From Streptococcus suis 10581 (GTDB taxonomy: Bacteria > Bacillota > Bacilli > Lactobacillales > Streptococcaceae): a stretch of DNA of 51,305 nucleotides. The stretch covers positions 1-51,305 of the forward strand of contig ALKQ01000091.1 of assembly GCA_000440235.1 (NCBI GenBank), written 5' to 3'. Numbering within the stretch: the first letter of the stretch is position 1; each line of letters opens with the position of its first letter. Below the pieces are notes generated by a model. The model searched no databases. It worked only from the letters and a program-made list of their open reading frames with translations, and had not been told where the DNA came from. The position numbers were made by a program, and so were the translations under genes. Shown here piece by piece: positions 28,398 through 37,863 of the stretch.

Positions 28398-29064
28398 GAA
28401 TTTCTTTCGCTTTTTCGGAAATAAATTTCACTACACCTTCGATGGATACTCCTGTTGTATCAAAGGTAATGGCATCGTCTGCTGCCTTTAAAGGAGAAAC
28501 TTCTCGATGGGAATCTTTATAGTCACGAGCCGCAATTTCCTGCTTTAGAGATTCCAAGTCGGTCTCAATGCCACGTTCCGTATTTTCCTTAAATCGACGG
28601 AGGGCACGCTCTTCAACAGAGGCAATAAGGAATATTTTGAGTTCTGCCTGTGGTAAAACAACTGTTCCAATATCGCGACCATCCATAACAATGCCGCCAG
28701 TCTGGGCAATTTCCTGTTGCAGGCGTACCAATTCTTCCCGTACTAGAGGAAGTGCTGCTACTGCTGATACATTATTTGTAACTTGGTTATCACGAATGGG
28801 CAAAGTGACATCTTCATCACCAACAAAAACTAATTGTTGGCCATTTTCATCACGCCCAAATCGAATAGGATACTGAGCAAGCAAGGCCACGATTCTATTT
28901 TGATCTGTGACCTCTATGCCGTTTGTCAAGGCTAGATAGGTAGCCGAGCGATACATAGCTCCTGTATCTAAGTAAGTATATCCAAAATTTTTAGCAATAA
29001 TTTTAGCAACCGTTGACTTTCCACTTGAAGCTGGACCGTCAATTGCAATTTGAATTGATTTCAT
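28387..29064 (-). CDS. cmk: cytidylate kinase
   Basis: 225 residues. P-loop [23 protein letters not shown], the CMP-binding [10 protein letters not shown], and the lid region [13 protein letters not shown]. It phosphorylates CMP and dCMP. It follows a LysM-protein gene by nine bases, an arrangement shared with other streptococci. Confidence 0.96.
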   Translation of the reverse strand: MKSIQIAIDGPASSGKSTVAKIIAKNFGYTYLDTGAMYRSATYLALTNGIEVTDQNRIVALLAQYPIRFGRDENGQQLVFVGDEDVTLPIRDNQVTNNVSAVAALPLVREELVRLQQEIAQTGGIVMDGRDIGTVVLPQAELKIFLIASVEERALRRFKENTERGIETDLESLKQEIAARDYKDSHREVSPLKAADDAITFDTTGVSIEGVVKFISEKAKEILDK

Positions 29065-29073
29065 AACCCCTCT

Positions 29074-29556
29074 TTATCTAATACGGACTACATCACCTGG
29101 ATGCGCAAGCCAAGACCCTGTGGTCATTTTCTCTGGATTTAATCGCTCTAGCTCAGCAATTGAAATCCCGCCACGTGCGGCTAATTGTCCAACACCTTCA
29201 CCTGCTTGAACAGTAAGGGTAGAGCCATCCGTAGCTTCTGCTAGACTGGAACTTGTTTCCGTTGTTTCTGTTTCTGTCGCATCAGTAGAAGTAGACTCCT
29301 GTGTTTCTGCAACTGAAGTTGAACTTTCTGCTACAACTGCCGCGGAGCTTGGATTATAAAATTCTTTAGTTGAATCTGTTTTACTTCCTCCAACCGACAA
29401 ATAGATGGCAGTGATACCAATAATCAGTACGATAACAAAGAAAATAATTGCCAAGACTGTAAATACTGTTGTACTTGCTACTCCCTTGTTTAAACGTTCT
29501 TTTCGACTAACTGTTTCTGTTTGATAAACTTCTTCATTCCATGGCTCTTGTGACAT
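29074..29556 (-). CDS. LysM-domain membrane protein (SAG1386/EF1546-type)
   Basis: 160 residues: short basic cytoplasmic N-terminus, one membrane segment (about 28-52), a Ser/Thr/Glu-rich extracellular linker, and a C-terminal LysM-like module (GEGVGQLAARGGISIAELERLNPEKMTTGSWLAHPGDVVRIR). LysM modules bind the GlcNAc backbone of peptidoglycan. It is a type II anchored surface protein with no catalytic domain, probably structural or regulatory. AAGGAG precedes the ATG. It is co-transcribed with cmk and divergent from the ferredoxin gene. Confidence 0.85.
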   Translation of the reverse strand: MSQEPWNEEVYQTETVSRKERLNKGVASTTVFTVLAIIFFVIVLIIGITAIYLSVGGSKTDSTKEFYNPSSAAVVAESSTSVAETQESTSTDATETETTETSSSLAEATDGSTLTVQAGEGVGQLAARGGISIAELERLNPEKMTTGSWLAHPGDVVRIR

Positions 29557-29571
29557 TATCGAGAAAACTCC

Positions 29572-29600
29572 TTGTATTTTTATTAAAATATGATTACAAT
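29572..29600 (+). promoter_or_regulatory. ferredoxin promoter, possibly leaderless
   Basis: TTGTAT (29572-29577), 17 bases, TACAAT (29595-29600), then six bases to the ATG at 29607. No Shine-Dalgarno precedes that ATG. Transcription would start at about the A of the start codon. Confidence 0.55.
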
Positions 29601-29606
29601 ACTAAT

Positions 29607-29801
29607 ATGAAAATAAAACTTATTCCTGAACGGTGCATTGCCTGCGGGCTCTGCCAAACCTATTCATCTATATTCGATTATGATGACGACGGTATCGTTG
29701 TTTTTTCAGACGACTCACAATTTGAGAAAACGATTGAACCCAATCCAGATATTCTCAAAGCCATCAAATCCTGTCCTACAAAAGCCATTTCAGCGGATTG
29801 A
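29607..29801 (+). CDS. fer: ferredoxin, single [4Fe-4S]
   Basis: 64 residues, starting MKIKLIPERCIACGLCQTYS, with CxxCxxC near residues 10-16 and a distal CPTKAI cysteine near 57, the four ligands of one [4Fe-4S] cluster. The middle is acidic. It is a small electron carrier. I use the ATG at 29607; a longer frame from 29541 would overlap the divergent gene. Its 3' end overlaps the ebsA 3' end by 12 bases, a tail-to-tail overlap. Confidence 0.92.
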   Translation: MKIKLIPERCIACGLCQTYSSIFDYDDDGIVVFSDDSQFEKTIEPNPDILKAIKSCPTKAISAD

Positions 29802-30278
29802 TTTGGCTTTTTTTGTATAATACTCTTCAAAATAATCCTGTTTTATTAAATGGTCTATTAATTCAATCTCACCCTTGAAGCAATTATGAATAGCTAAATG
29901 GTTAATAAAGTATTTTTTCGGCCATTTGCGCATGTGATACACCTGCCCATTGGGAAATTCTTGTGAAAATATGCGAATGGCTAGATAAGAAACTTCAATT
30001 CTTTCTATGGTAGCAATTTCAATTTTCTGTACTGCAAAAGGATTAGCCGAAGCAATCCGTAAATGCTTTTCTTTTATCTCGAAATAGCGATGTAAGCCAA
30101 GCACTACTAATACAGCAAAGAGAGAGAGAAGTAAGATAAATAATCTTGAAACTCTCAACTTTTCCAATAAAAGTGTCATACCAATGAAAATAGGCGTGAA
30201 GGTAAGTGACCAGTAAATAATGGCCCATGATAAATCCGGTTGCCAATGGTAACGAATTTTACCAAAAATTTTGATCAT
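29790..30278 (-). CDS. ebsA: EbsA-family membrane protein
   Basis: 162 residues with two N-terminal membrane segments (about 17-36 and 46-62), then a cytoplasmic, mostly beta domain with KEKHLRIASANPFAVQKIEIATIERIEVS. It resembles the EbsA family, first named in Enterococcus and found beside the ferredoxin and cmk genes in streptococci. The molecular function is unsettled. It overlaps the ferredoxin gene at the 3' ends. Confidence 0.75.
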   Translation of the reverse strand: MIKIFGKIRYHWQPDLSWAIIYWSLTFTPIFIGMTLLLEKLRVSRLFILLLSLFAVLVVLGLHRYFEIKEKHLRIASANPFAVQKIEIATIERIEVSYLAIRIFSQEFPNGQVYHMRKWPKKYFINHLAIHNCFKGEIELIDHLIKQDYFEEYYTKKAKSIR

Positions 30279-30304
30279 ATCAGACCTCCATCTATTATTC
30301 TAGC

Positions 30305-30336
30305 ACAAAAAAAGAGATTTTCCTATGAAAACCTCT
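30305..30336 (-). terminator. terminator closing the polysaccharide locus
   Basis: On the minus strand AGAGGTTTTC-ATAG-GAAAATCTCT (10-bp stem, one G-U) is followed by TTTTTTTG. It lies about 125 bases after the glycerophosphodiesterase stop and is the first good terminator after the long minus-strand gene run from 46.9 kb. The intervening 30337-30460 bases are AT-rich, with nothing else I recognise. Confidence 0.8.
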
Positions 30337-30460
30337 ATCTTTTGAAATTTTTTATTACATTTACATGACAATATTAGTTAGTTTGTAAAACTTCTGAAAT
30401 GCTTTTGAAATATTTTTTTTGATGATATGATTAAAATAGTGCCATCAGTAATAATAAAGA

Positions 30461-31669
30461 TTACCTCAAACTCGATAATCTCTCCATATCACTTGGCAAT
30501 AATAGACCGGTATAAAAACCATCAATTCCAAGCGCAGAGTATTTCGTCAATTCATCATATGTGTGAATGGTATGAGTATAGATTTTTTTATCTAAAGCAT
30601 GAAGGTTATTAAAAAATCCTGAATTAAAATATCCACCATGATTCAAAGGAATAGTAACCACTTTAATAGATGGATTATTAGCCACAAATTCAATAACCTG
30701 TTCCGGACTATCGGGCGAGACATATAGCGTGTAGATAACATTTGAGAAATCATAAACTTTTTTTAGGGTAGTATACATCGTTTGATTGTAAATTTGTGGA
30801 ATAATACGACTTAATAATTCAGGGCTTCGTTTCATTGCTTCATTATAAATTTCAGTAAACTGATGGATTACTTCTTCTTCTGAAACTTCAAAAGATTTAG
30901 TATCCGTCACTAAGTACATATCCTTATTAATCAGCATTTGATCTAATACATCTCCAATAAGCATCGTTGTAAAGCGTGATTCAGTGACAGGTGATCCAAA
31001 AGTTTGAAAATTTTTCCATTCATCGGAGCTCAAAGCTACACCATTCATATAGCCGAATTGGTCCCAATCGTGGACAGCTGCCATCTTCCCATCACTAGTT
31101 AAATAGAAATCCATTTCAAATACTCGGTGACCCATAGAATAGTTTTGTTGTAACGCTTCTAAAGAGTTCGTATAGAATGTATTATAGGCTTTTTCACGAT
31201 AAGTACCTCCAGCATGTGCAATAAGATTTGGAAATTCCTCTGTCCACTGATGTTGTGAAAATTCAATATCTTTAACATCTACAAAAATTCCACTGGAAGA
31301 AACTTGAACATTGAATATTTCCTCAATCTTATCTGCTGATAGATAATCCATCCATAAAAAATGCTGAATATCATTGCTAATATCAAATTGATAACCTGCT
31401 TTAGTCACGCTGTTTTTATCTGTATCAAGTATCAAGGAGTATGATAAATTACCGATTTTTTTCTCATACTGCCCAGCAGAAGTTTTTTTAAATGATTGTT
31501 TTTCTAAAACCGTATTCAATGGAATATAACCATCTCGCAACAAAGAAAAATGCCTGTAGCCGACTAGTAAGCCTATCAACAAGAATGCACTTACTACTAC
31601 ATACAAATTAAACCACCAATACGTTCGTTTGCGAGTTCGTGTATTGGTTACAGTCTTACTTCTCCCCAT
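30461..31669 (-). CDS. membrane-anchored glycerophosphodiester phosphodiesterase-like protein
   Basis: About 402 residues if started at ATG 31669, which has TGGGGGA five bases upstream and overlaps the preceding gene by 14 bases; in-frame ATGs at 31681 and 31702 are alternatives. A basic N-terminus, one membrane segment (about 20-40) and an extracellular domain follow. The C-terminal ~240 residues are GDPD-like: IAHAGG (His), FEMDFYLTSDGKMAAVHDWD (Glu, Asp, His), LVTDTKS and the final ALGIDGFYTGLL. The outward-facing domain could hydrolyse glycerol-phosphate diesters. It is last in the polysaccharide operon. Confidence 0.82.
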   Translation of the reverse strand: MGRSKTVTNTRTRKRTYWWFNLYVVVSAFLLIGLLVGYRHFSLLRDGYIPLNTVLEKQSFKKTSAGQYEKKIGNLSYSLILDTDKNSVTKAGYQFDISNDIQHFLWMDYLSADKIEEIFNVQVSSSGIFVDVKDIEFSQHQWTEEFPNLIAHAGGTYREKAYNTFYTNSLEALQQNYSMGHRVFEMDFYLTSDGKMAAVHDWDQFGYMNGVALSSDEWKNFQTFGSPVTESRFTTMLIGDVLDQMLINKDMYLVTDTKSFEVSEEEVIHQFTEIYNEAMKRSPELLSRIIPQIYNQTMYTTLKKVYDFSNVIYTLYVSPDSPEQVIEFVANNPSIKVVTIPLNHGGYFNSGFFNNLHALDKKIYTHTIHTYDELTKYSALGIDGFYTGLLLPSDMERLSSLR

Positions 31670-32441
31670 TGTTTCCCCCATTTGTATCTTGACTCTTGAC
31701 ATAGTATCTCAAAAGAAACTTAGCAATAAAGGTTGGCCAGAATAACAAATACATTTCATAATCTTCTTTTGTACGAATATTGTTTTCAATGCTATTTGTC
31801 GTCTCAGATTCCTCATGGATACGATGATACATCAAACTCTCATCTACAAAGGTAAAGCTCCCATTTTTTTGTGCAATCTGATACCAAGCAAACCAATCAA
31901 GAGAAACTTTCATTTCTTCATTAAACTTGAAATCATTCAGTTTCTTCAAATTATAGGTCACAGCTGGACAAGAAATTGGATTACCAAAGGCTAAAACCCT
32001 ATTCCGCCAAAACTTCCATTTGGGAAACATGGCCATTGTCCGTAACATGAGTTGCTTGATTTTCAAGTTTGAGGTGAGAGGAATAACACCCTCCTTCACT
32101 TCCTGATAATCTGAATAAGCAATCAACGTTTCCTCTGTCATCTGAGACATTATTTTTTCACAATAGTCTGGTAAATAAATATCATCTTGATGAGCAATTG
32201 TAGCATAAGGGGTTGTTACAAAAGAGAGTGCCAAATTCCAATCTTTTCCAATACCTCCTCCTTGTGCGGTATGCATTACGATTGCATTCTTTTGGCAAAT
32301 TTGTTCTATATATTCACTCGGAGTACTAGTGTATAGGATGAGTTGTGATTGAAGTGTTTGCTGCTTTAACGAATGGATGCATTCTTCTAGATACTTACTA
32401 TCTCCATAAGCACAGATAACAAATGTATGGTTATTCTGCAT
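31656..32441 (-). CDS. glycosyltransferase, GT2 family
   Basis: 261 residues. The N-terminal GT-A fold reads HTFVICAYGDSKYLEECIHSLKQQT, the metal-binding motif is IAHQDDIYLPDYCEK (DxD-like), and the acceptor region is SLDWFAWYQIAQKNG. No membrane anchor. It probably adds a sugar to a lipid-linked intermediate of the side chain. Donor sugar unknown. GGAGGAGC precedes the ATG, which overlaps the DUF2304 gene's end. Confidence 0.85.
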   Translation of the reverse strand: MQNNHTFVICAYGDSKYLEECIHSLKQQTLQSQLILYTSTPSEYIEQICQKNAIVMHTAQGGGIGKDWNLALSFVTTPYATIAHQDDIYLPDYCEKIMSQMTEETLIAYSDYQEVKEGVIPLTSNLKIKQLMLRTMAMFPKWKFWRNRVLAFGNPISCPAVTYNLKKLNDFKFNEEMKVSLDWFAWYQIAQKNGSFTFVDESLMYHRIHEESETTNSIENNIRTKEDYEMYLLFWPTFIAKFLLRYYVKSQDTNGGNNGEK

Positions 32442-32787
32442 GATGCTCCTCCAACTCAGAGATTCTTTTTTTAGCCATTGATACTTCTTGAATTAAACTT
32501 TTAATCTGCTGCTTTTGTTGAGATAAAGCCATACTATGCAAAAATCCAATCACCAAGAGAACAAAAATTGCCATAGATAACAAGAAATTGGAAGTCAGAC
32601 CAAACCCGAATAAGTAAGCCAATTTAATAGGAATAACATCAAAGAGCGCAAAAACAATCAGTCCGAAGCCAATAACAATCCACATAAAGGCATGTTCGAA
32701 TAAGATCTTATTTTTATTAATATTCCTAAAAATAAAATACAAAAAACCTAGTGAAGCAAGAAACATAGCTAATGCTTGTATGGTCAT
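32431..32787 (-). CDS. small DUF2304 membrane protein (GacJ-like)
   Basis: 118 residues from the ATG at 32787, which GAAGGAGGGAG precedes. Three membrane segments (about 5-20, 32-50, 57-80) are followed by a charged coiled-coil tail (QQKQQIKSLIQEVSMAKKRISELEEHH). In S. pyogenes GacJ, a small membrane protein of this kind, binds and activates the GT2 enzyme GacI; here the GT2 gene is directly upstream and overlaps by one base, so the same pairing is likely. Confidence 0.8.
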   Translation of the reverse strand: MTIQALAMFLASLGFLYFIFRNINKNKILFEHAFMWIVIGFGLIVFALFDVIPIKLAYLFGFGLTSNFLLSMAIFVLLVIGFLHSMALSQQKQQIKSLIQEVSMAKKRISELEEHHAE

Positions 32788-33503
32788 TATTCTCCCTCCT
32801 TCATTAATGATGCAATCAAGATTGATGAACAAACCTCAACCATATAACGAATCGATTTTAGAGGTGTTATGGATGAAACCCCTCCCGCTCTTTCAAACAT
32901 ATTTGCCGGTGCTTCTGCTACTTGGAAATTTTGCTTTAGTAAATGAACAGTTGATTCCGGTTCCGGATATTTAATTGGGTATCGTTTTGCAAATTGTGCA
33001 ATCACTTTTCTATTTCCCAAACGATAACCTGATGTAGTATCCCAAATTCGGTTTCCAGTTGTTAATTTAATCATATTTGAAATAACACCTATTCCAAAAC
33101 GCCTCATAAAACTAGTTTGAAATTCCGACAAAGTATCACCAACAAAGCGTGAGCCAATCACCATATCAGCCTGACCAACTAAGATTGGCTGAATTAAGCT
33201 ATTTAATGAACGAATGTCATGCTGACCATCACCATCAAATTGAACTGCTACATCATAGTCATTGTCCAAGGCATATTTATATCCCGTCTGAACAGCTCCA
33301 CCAATACCTAAATTTTGTACTAGGTGAACAGCATTTAATTTATTTTGAATCAAAATTTCTTTCGTGTGATCTGTTGAGCCATCATTAATGACAACATAAT
33401 CCAATTGGAAATTCACACTATTTCTATAATCTATAATTCCCTGAACAGTTTGAAGGATACTTTCTTCTTCATTGTAGGCAGGGATAATCATTAATACTTT
33501 CAT
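32787..33503 (-). CDS. GT2 glycosyltransferase, polyprenyl-phosphate type (GacI-like)
   Basis: 238 residues. DPM1-like sequence: IIPAYNEEESI, VVINDGSTDHT, NLGIGGAVQTGYKYAL, QFDGDGQHD (catalytic DxD region) and MVIGSRF. Such enzymes move a sugar from its nucleotide to undecaprenyl-phosphate on the cytoplasmic face. With the DUF2304 partner it should make the lipid-phosphate sugar donor used outside by a GT-C enzyme to decorate the rhamnan. The identity of the sugar cannot be read. Confidence 0.85.
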   Translation of the reverse strand: MKVLMIIPAYNEEESILQTVQGIIDYRNSVNFQLDYVVINDGSTDHTKEILIQNKLNAVHLVQNLGIGGAVQTGYKYALDNDYDVAVQFDGDGQHDIRSLNSLIQPILVGQADMVIGSRFVGDTLSEFQTSFMRRFGIGVISNMIKLTTGNRIWDTTSGYRLGNRKVIAQFAKRYPIKYPEPESTVHLLKQNFQVAEAPANMFERAGGVSSITPLKSIRYMVEVCSSILIASLMKEGE

Positions 33504-33528
33504 TTTTTCTCTCTAAAATTTAAATTTT

Positions 33529-34491
33529 TCAACCCTTACAGTAAATTTTGGCAAAAATTGGAAGCAAACCTAAATTTTTAAGTACCTCAAAAAATAGTAT
33601 ACTAAATTGAACTTTAAATGTATCTCCTGAGACTTGTTTGTTAAATGGATTTAATTGTGAAACTAGATTATTTTCTAATAAATAGTTATTTATTTTTTTG
33701 AATTCTTGCATGAATGCTTCTGGAGATGCAGTTCTTCCTGAAAATAATAAATAATAAATATAGAACCTTTTTAAATAGTATCTATTGATAGTACTACTTA
33801 AATCAATTTTTTCACCAATATAAGTAAATAACTGTGTAATATCTGCTTCTTTTTTAAAGCCACGATGTTTGGTATTAGTAACACTTTGATCATTATCATA
33901 CCAATTATAGCCAATGTAAGAAATTGTTGAAACTTTTTTAGTTAGCGTATAGGCCTGAAGATTGAAATACACATCTTCACCAATAACATAATCTAAAAAT
34001 TCTATATTATTATCAATAATAAACTTTCGTCTATAAATTTTGGCCCACGGTGAAATAACTGTGTACTTTGCCCATGAAGTTTTTGAAGGCGAAACCTTAA
34101 ATAACTCCTTTGTATCACTAACTCTTCTGTAACCTGCAACTACAATATCATTACCTGTATTTTTAATTTCATCATAAAGTATCTGCAGATAATCTGAATC
34201 GATAAAATCATCATTATCTAGAAAAACAATATATTTTCCTGTTGCAATACTGATACCTAAATTCCTAGTTTTAGCGATACCCTCATTGAGCTTATCAATC
34301 ACTTTAATACTGTTATACTCTTTTTCATATTCCTCTAATATAGATAATGTATAATCTGTTGAACCATCGTTAAGTAGAATGAGTTCGTAATCTGTAAACG
34401 ACTGGCTGAGGATTGATTCAATACATTTCCTTATCTTTTTTTCTGAGTTATAAACTGGTACAATAATAGAAATTTCAAAATTATTCATCAT
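33529..34491 (-). CDS. glycosyltransferase, GT2 family
   Basis: 320 residues. ISIIVPVYNSEKKIRKCIES, LILLNDGSTDYT, KLNEGIAKTRNLGI and the metal-binding FLDNDDFIDSDY mark a GT2 enzyme of the capsule type. The C-terminal ~150 residues look like a helical extension. Codon usage is AT-rich (many AAT, ATA, TTA), like its neighbours to 39 kb and unlike rgpA-D. No clear ribosome-binding site lies before the paired ATGs. Donor and acceptor unknown; next to glf, a galactofuranosyl transferase is possible. Confidence 0.82.
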   Translation of the reverse strand: MMNNFEISIIVPVYNSEKKIRKCIESILSQSFTDYELILLNDGSTDYTLSILEEYEKEYNSIKVIDKLNEGIAKTRNLGISIATGKYIVFLDNDDFIDSDYLQILYDEIKNTGNDIVVAGYRRVSDTKELFKVSPSKTSWAKYTVISPWAKIYRRKFIIDNNIEFLDYVIGEDVYFNLQAYTLTKKVSTISYIGYNWYDNDQSVTNTKHRGFKKEADITQLFTYIGEKIDLSSTINRYYLKRFYIYYLLFSGRTASPEAFMQEFKKINNYLLENNLVSQLNPFNKQVSGDTFKVQFSILFFEVLKNLGLLPIFAKIYCKG

Positions 34492-34497
34492 TTTTAA

Positions 34498-35607
34498 TTA
34501 CTCTATCTCACTTCTCACACACTGTAAGGCAGCTCCGATGACTTGATGCATATCGTAGTAACGATAATGACCAAGACGCCCGCCGAATATAACATTCTCT
34601 TGTTGTTCTGCGAGGCGTTTATAAGCAGTATAGAGTTTGTTGTTACGATCATTGTTCACTGGATAATACGGCTCATCACCACGTTTCCAAGTCTTCGAAT
34701 ACTCACGGGTAATAATGGTTTTCGGTTGTGTACCGAATTCGAAATGTTTGTGTTCGATGATTCGAGTATATGGTATTTCACTATCTGTATAGTTGACAAC
34801 AGCATTACCTTGGTAGTTTTCTATATCCAAGACTTCCGTTTCAAAACGAAGGCTACGGTATTCCAATTCTCCCAGTTCATAATCAAAGAACTCGTCAATC
34901 ATACCGGTAAATACAACTTTTGGATAGCTCGCCAAGTATTCTTCCTTATTGGCAAAGAAATCTACATTTGTCTCCACTTCGATATTCTCATGATCCAACA
35001 TTTTTTCAACAATCTGCGTGTAACCACCGATTGGAATACCCTGATAAGTATCGTTGAAATAGTTGTTATCATAAGTCAAACGCACTGGCAACCGACGGAT
35101 GATAAAGGCTGGCAACTCCGTACATGGTTTTTCCCATTGTTTCTCGGTGTATGACTTGATCAATTTTTCATAGATGTCTGTACCAACAAGAGAAATGGCT
35201 TGCTCTTCCAAGTTCTCAGGTGTTTTTCCACCTAAAACAGCACGTTGCTCTGCAATCTTCGCCTCTGCTTCAGCAGGAGTGACCACGCCCCATAGCTTGT
35301 TGAAGGTATTCATATTGAATGGAAGGTTGTAGATTTCACCCTTGTAGTTGGCAACTGGTGTGTTTGTGTAGCGGTTGAATTCCGCAAACTGATTCACATA
35401 TTCCCAAATTTTTTTTTCGGAGGTATGGAAGATATGGGCACCATACTCATGAACCTGAATGCCCTCAACTTCTTTGGTATAGATGTTGCCGGCGATGTGA
35501 TCACGTTTTTCGATTACTTTCACCTTTTTACCTCTTTTTGCTGCTTCATGAGCAAAGACTGCTCCGAATAAACCAGCTCCGACTACTAAATAATCATAAT
35601 TTTTCAT
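34498..35607 (-). CDS. glf: UDP-galactopyranose mutase
   Basis: 369 residues. FAD-binding GAGLFGAVFAHEAAKRG, then EYGAHIFHTS, KQWEKPCTELP, RLPVRLTYDNNYF, YQGIPIGGYTQ and the C-terminal GGRLGHYRYYDMHQVI. It converts UDP-Galp to UDP-Galf, so the polysaccharide probably contains galactofuranose. Base composition is less AT-rich than its neighbours on both sides, which suggests it arrived separately or is better conserved. Starts four bases into the flippase gene's end; GGAG precedes it. Confidence 0.95.
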   Translation of the reverse strand: MKNYDYLVVGAGLFGAVFAHEAAKRGKKVKVIEKRDHIAGNIYTKEVEGIQVHEYGAHIFHTSEKKIWEYVNQFAEFNRYTNTPVANYKGEIYNLPFNMNTFNKLWGVVTPAEAEAKIAEQRAVLGGKTPENLEEQAISLVGTDIYEKLIKSYTEKQWEKPCTELPAFIIRRLPVRLTYDNNYFNDTYQGIPIGGYTQIVEKMLDHENIEVETNVDFFANKEEYLASYPKVVFTGMIDEFFDYELGELEYRSLRFETEVLDIENYQGNAVVNYTDSEIPYTRIIEHKHFEFGTQPKTIITREYSKTWKRGDEPYYPVNNDRNNKLYTAYKRLAEQQENVIFGGRLGHYRYYDMHQVIGAALQCVRSEIE

Positions 35608-37082
35608 TTTCTTCTCCTATCGCTAAAACCGTTGTTCTTAAGCAATCCAACCAAGTAGGCTATGTTTTTTTCTTTTAGTAGCCCCAACAAACAAACATAC
35701 AGAACAGCATATATCAATGAAAATAGTAACAACTGCAAAAAATATGACATGATTTGCACCTTCTCAGCTACTAAAAATACAAAGAATACACTTACTACTG
35801 CAGCAATAATAAATTTAGGAAGCTGTAAATATGGTATTTGCTTTAATAACAGATTTTTTAAATAATAACCTTGATATAGTGTCACAATAAATTCTGCAAC
35901 TAATGTTCCTATAGCCGCTCCATTTGCACCATATATTGGAATAAGTAAGCAGTTTAAAATTAAATTTATCACTGCACCAGCTATAACTGATTTTACTACA
36001 ATATATTCCTTATTCATAGGAACTAGCATTTGAATCCCAAAAAGATTGGACATCCCAATAAAAATTAGAGTGGGCATACTAATTTGTAAAGGAATAATTG
36101 CTCCACTAAAAGATTCGCCAGATAAAAAATAAATCGCTTGCTCAGCAAAAATAATAAAAAATAATGTCAATGGTATACTTGAAAAAATGACAAAAGTTAA
36201 GGCTTTCTCTGTAAGAGCTTTAAATTCCTCAGTTTTATTTTGTTTTATATAGACAGATAGTCTCGGTAATAAAACAACACCTAATGATGTAACAAGACTG
36301 ACCAAAACATTTTTTATATTCATAGCAGCATTATAAAGACCAACAGTCTTATCATCCAACATAAACCCTAGCATAACTGAATCTAAGCTAGTATATATCG
36401 TTGTTGCTACAGTCATCATAAAAAAAGTCAACGTCGGCTTTAAATGCTTTTTGATATTCAAAGTCTTCCATGGTTGTATTGAAATAAATTCTCTTAAGCG
36501 TATAAAATTTAGAAAATATGAACCTACACTTGCGATTATTGTTACTGCTGCATAGTTTACATAGTCAGTTCTATCATTTACCAGGATAAACATTAAAATA
36601 ATGGCTACAATTTTGAATAACAAAGATTGTTTAGTAATGTAATTATATTGTTCTAATCCTTTATATAGCCAATCACAGCCAATAACATTTAAAATAAGAA
36701 CCGCACTATTCAGTATGAACAATTCTCTATTCTCTGACAATTTCGGAATTACATTAATAGCTAAAATGTAAATAGAGAGAGAAATGGACATCATGATGGC
36801 ATTGATGACTAATAACTCTTGAACGGTACGTGATAACCTCTCCTTATCTTCCCTTGCCTGAGCACACGCCCTAATTCCATATGTAGGGACGCCTAACATT
36901 CCTAACATTGTAAAATAAGTTGCAATTGATGTGGCAAATGCAACTTTCCCCGTCCCCTCAGCTAACAAGATTCTTGAAGCATAGGGAAATGTAATTAGAG
37001 GAAAAAGAATGCTAGAAATAGTTAAAATAAAATTCATAGCGAAATTGGCTTTAACTGAACCAATTTTTGTCCTTCCTGACAT
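35604..37082 (-). CDS. wzx: polysaccharide flippase, Wzx type
   Basis: 492 residues with about 12-14 predicted membrane segments, an MVF/MATE-like fold (FPLITFPYASRILLAEGTGKVAFATSIATYF at residues about 23-55). It moves undecaprenyl-linked oligosaccharides outward. Its presence beside an ABC exporter (rgpC-rgpD) implies a second lipid-linked intermediate, probably the side-chain unit. AT-rich. Directly abuts the DUF4422 gene. Confidence 0.88.
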   Translation of the reverse strand: MSGRTKIGSVKANFAMNFILTISSILFPLITFPYASRILLAEGTGKVAFATSIATYFTMLGMLGVPTYGIRACAQAREDKERLSRTVQELLVINAIMMSISLSIYILAINVIPKLSENRELFILNSAVLILNVIGCDWLYKGLEQYNYITKQSLLFKIVAIILMFILVNDRTDYVNYAAVTIIASVGSYFLNFIRLREFISIQPWKTLNIKKHLKPTLTFFMMTVATTIYTSLDSVMLGFMLDDKTVGLYNAAMNIKNVLVSLVTSLGVVLLPRLSVYIKQNKTEEFKALTEKALTFVIFSSIPLTLFFIIFAEQAIYFLSGESFSGAIIPLQISMPTLIFIGMSNLFGIQMLVPMNKEYIVVKSVIAGAVINLILNCLLIPIYGANGAAIGTLVAEFIVTLYQGYYLKNLLLKQIPYLQLPKFIIAAVVSVFFVFLVAEKVQIMSYFLQLLLFSLIYAVLYVCLLGLLKEKNIAYLVGLLKNNGFSDRRRK

Positions 37083-37841
37083 CTATCTCTCCATTTTACG
37101 GTAAACAAACTGCTTTACACTTTCCAAAAATGATGGTTTCTCTGTAAAATTGATTTCAATTTCTTTTATTTGTAATGCATGAAAAGTGACCCAAAAAGTT
37201 AACAGACGCTCTGAAAGGAAACCAAACATCCGTTGATTATACTTTGAATAACTATTGACATTAATTTCTTTTTCAACTTGAAATAAAATATCAAATAGCC
37301 ATTCATAATATCTATCGAAATCTGATTTTTTCATTATACACATGTTATAAAAATATCCACTTGTTTGTTTTTCGTATTTCCTAAAAGCATCTGTCATCTC
37401 AGGATATTTTTCCTTTAATACTTTTCCCATTACTTCCCATGCTTCTTTTCCTTCAGAACCATGTATGTTAATAAAATGCCTCTTGCTACCACAAGGTAAG
37501 CCTAAAAAAGTTGATTTCTCTCTCTTAGGCAAGATAATATCCCGTTCCAATAAATATTGCTCAATCTCATACATTCCAATAGCTTGATTACAATCATTTT
37601 TGAAAAAACGGCGATAATGTACTAGCCCTACAATCTCATCAGAACATTGATTTAGAATCCAATATGCCCCAGTTAGTTCGCAAAAATTCGCATTTTTTGA
37701 TGATATATTACCTTGAAAATCATTATCGCATAGATATTCTGGTAAACCGCTATTTTTATCAGCACCCACTAACAGTGTTTTATATTCTTGTAAATTAGTG
37801 AAACTATTAAATGGTTTGTGAGTAATAATATAAATAGACAT
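37083..37841 (-). CDS. DUF4422 glycosyltransferase-like protein
   Basis: 252 residues. Starts MSIYIITHKPF and contains NANFCELTGAYWILNQ, GLVHYRRFF, PKREKSTFLG and the C-terminal QRMFGFLSERLLTFW, the pattern of the DUF4422 family found in capsule loci and treated as putative galactosyl- or glycosyl-transferases. No membrane segment. AT-rich. It is likely to extend the side-chain oligosaccharide; the specificity is unknown. Confidence 0.8.
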   Translation of the reverse strand: MSIYIITHKPFNSFTNLQEYKTLLVGADKNSGLPEYLCDNDFQGNISSKNANFCELTGAYWILNQCSDEIVGLVHYRRFFKNDCNQAIGMYEIEQYLLERDIILPKREKSTFLGLPCGSKRHFINIHGSEGKEAWEVMGKVLKEKYPEMTDAFRKYEKQTSGYFYNMCIMKKSDFDRYYEWLFDILFQVEKEINVNSYSKYNQRMFGFLSERLLTFWVTFHALQIKEIEINFTEKPSFLESVKQFVYRKMER

Positions 37842-37863
37842 AATGTCTCTCTTTCTTCATTAT

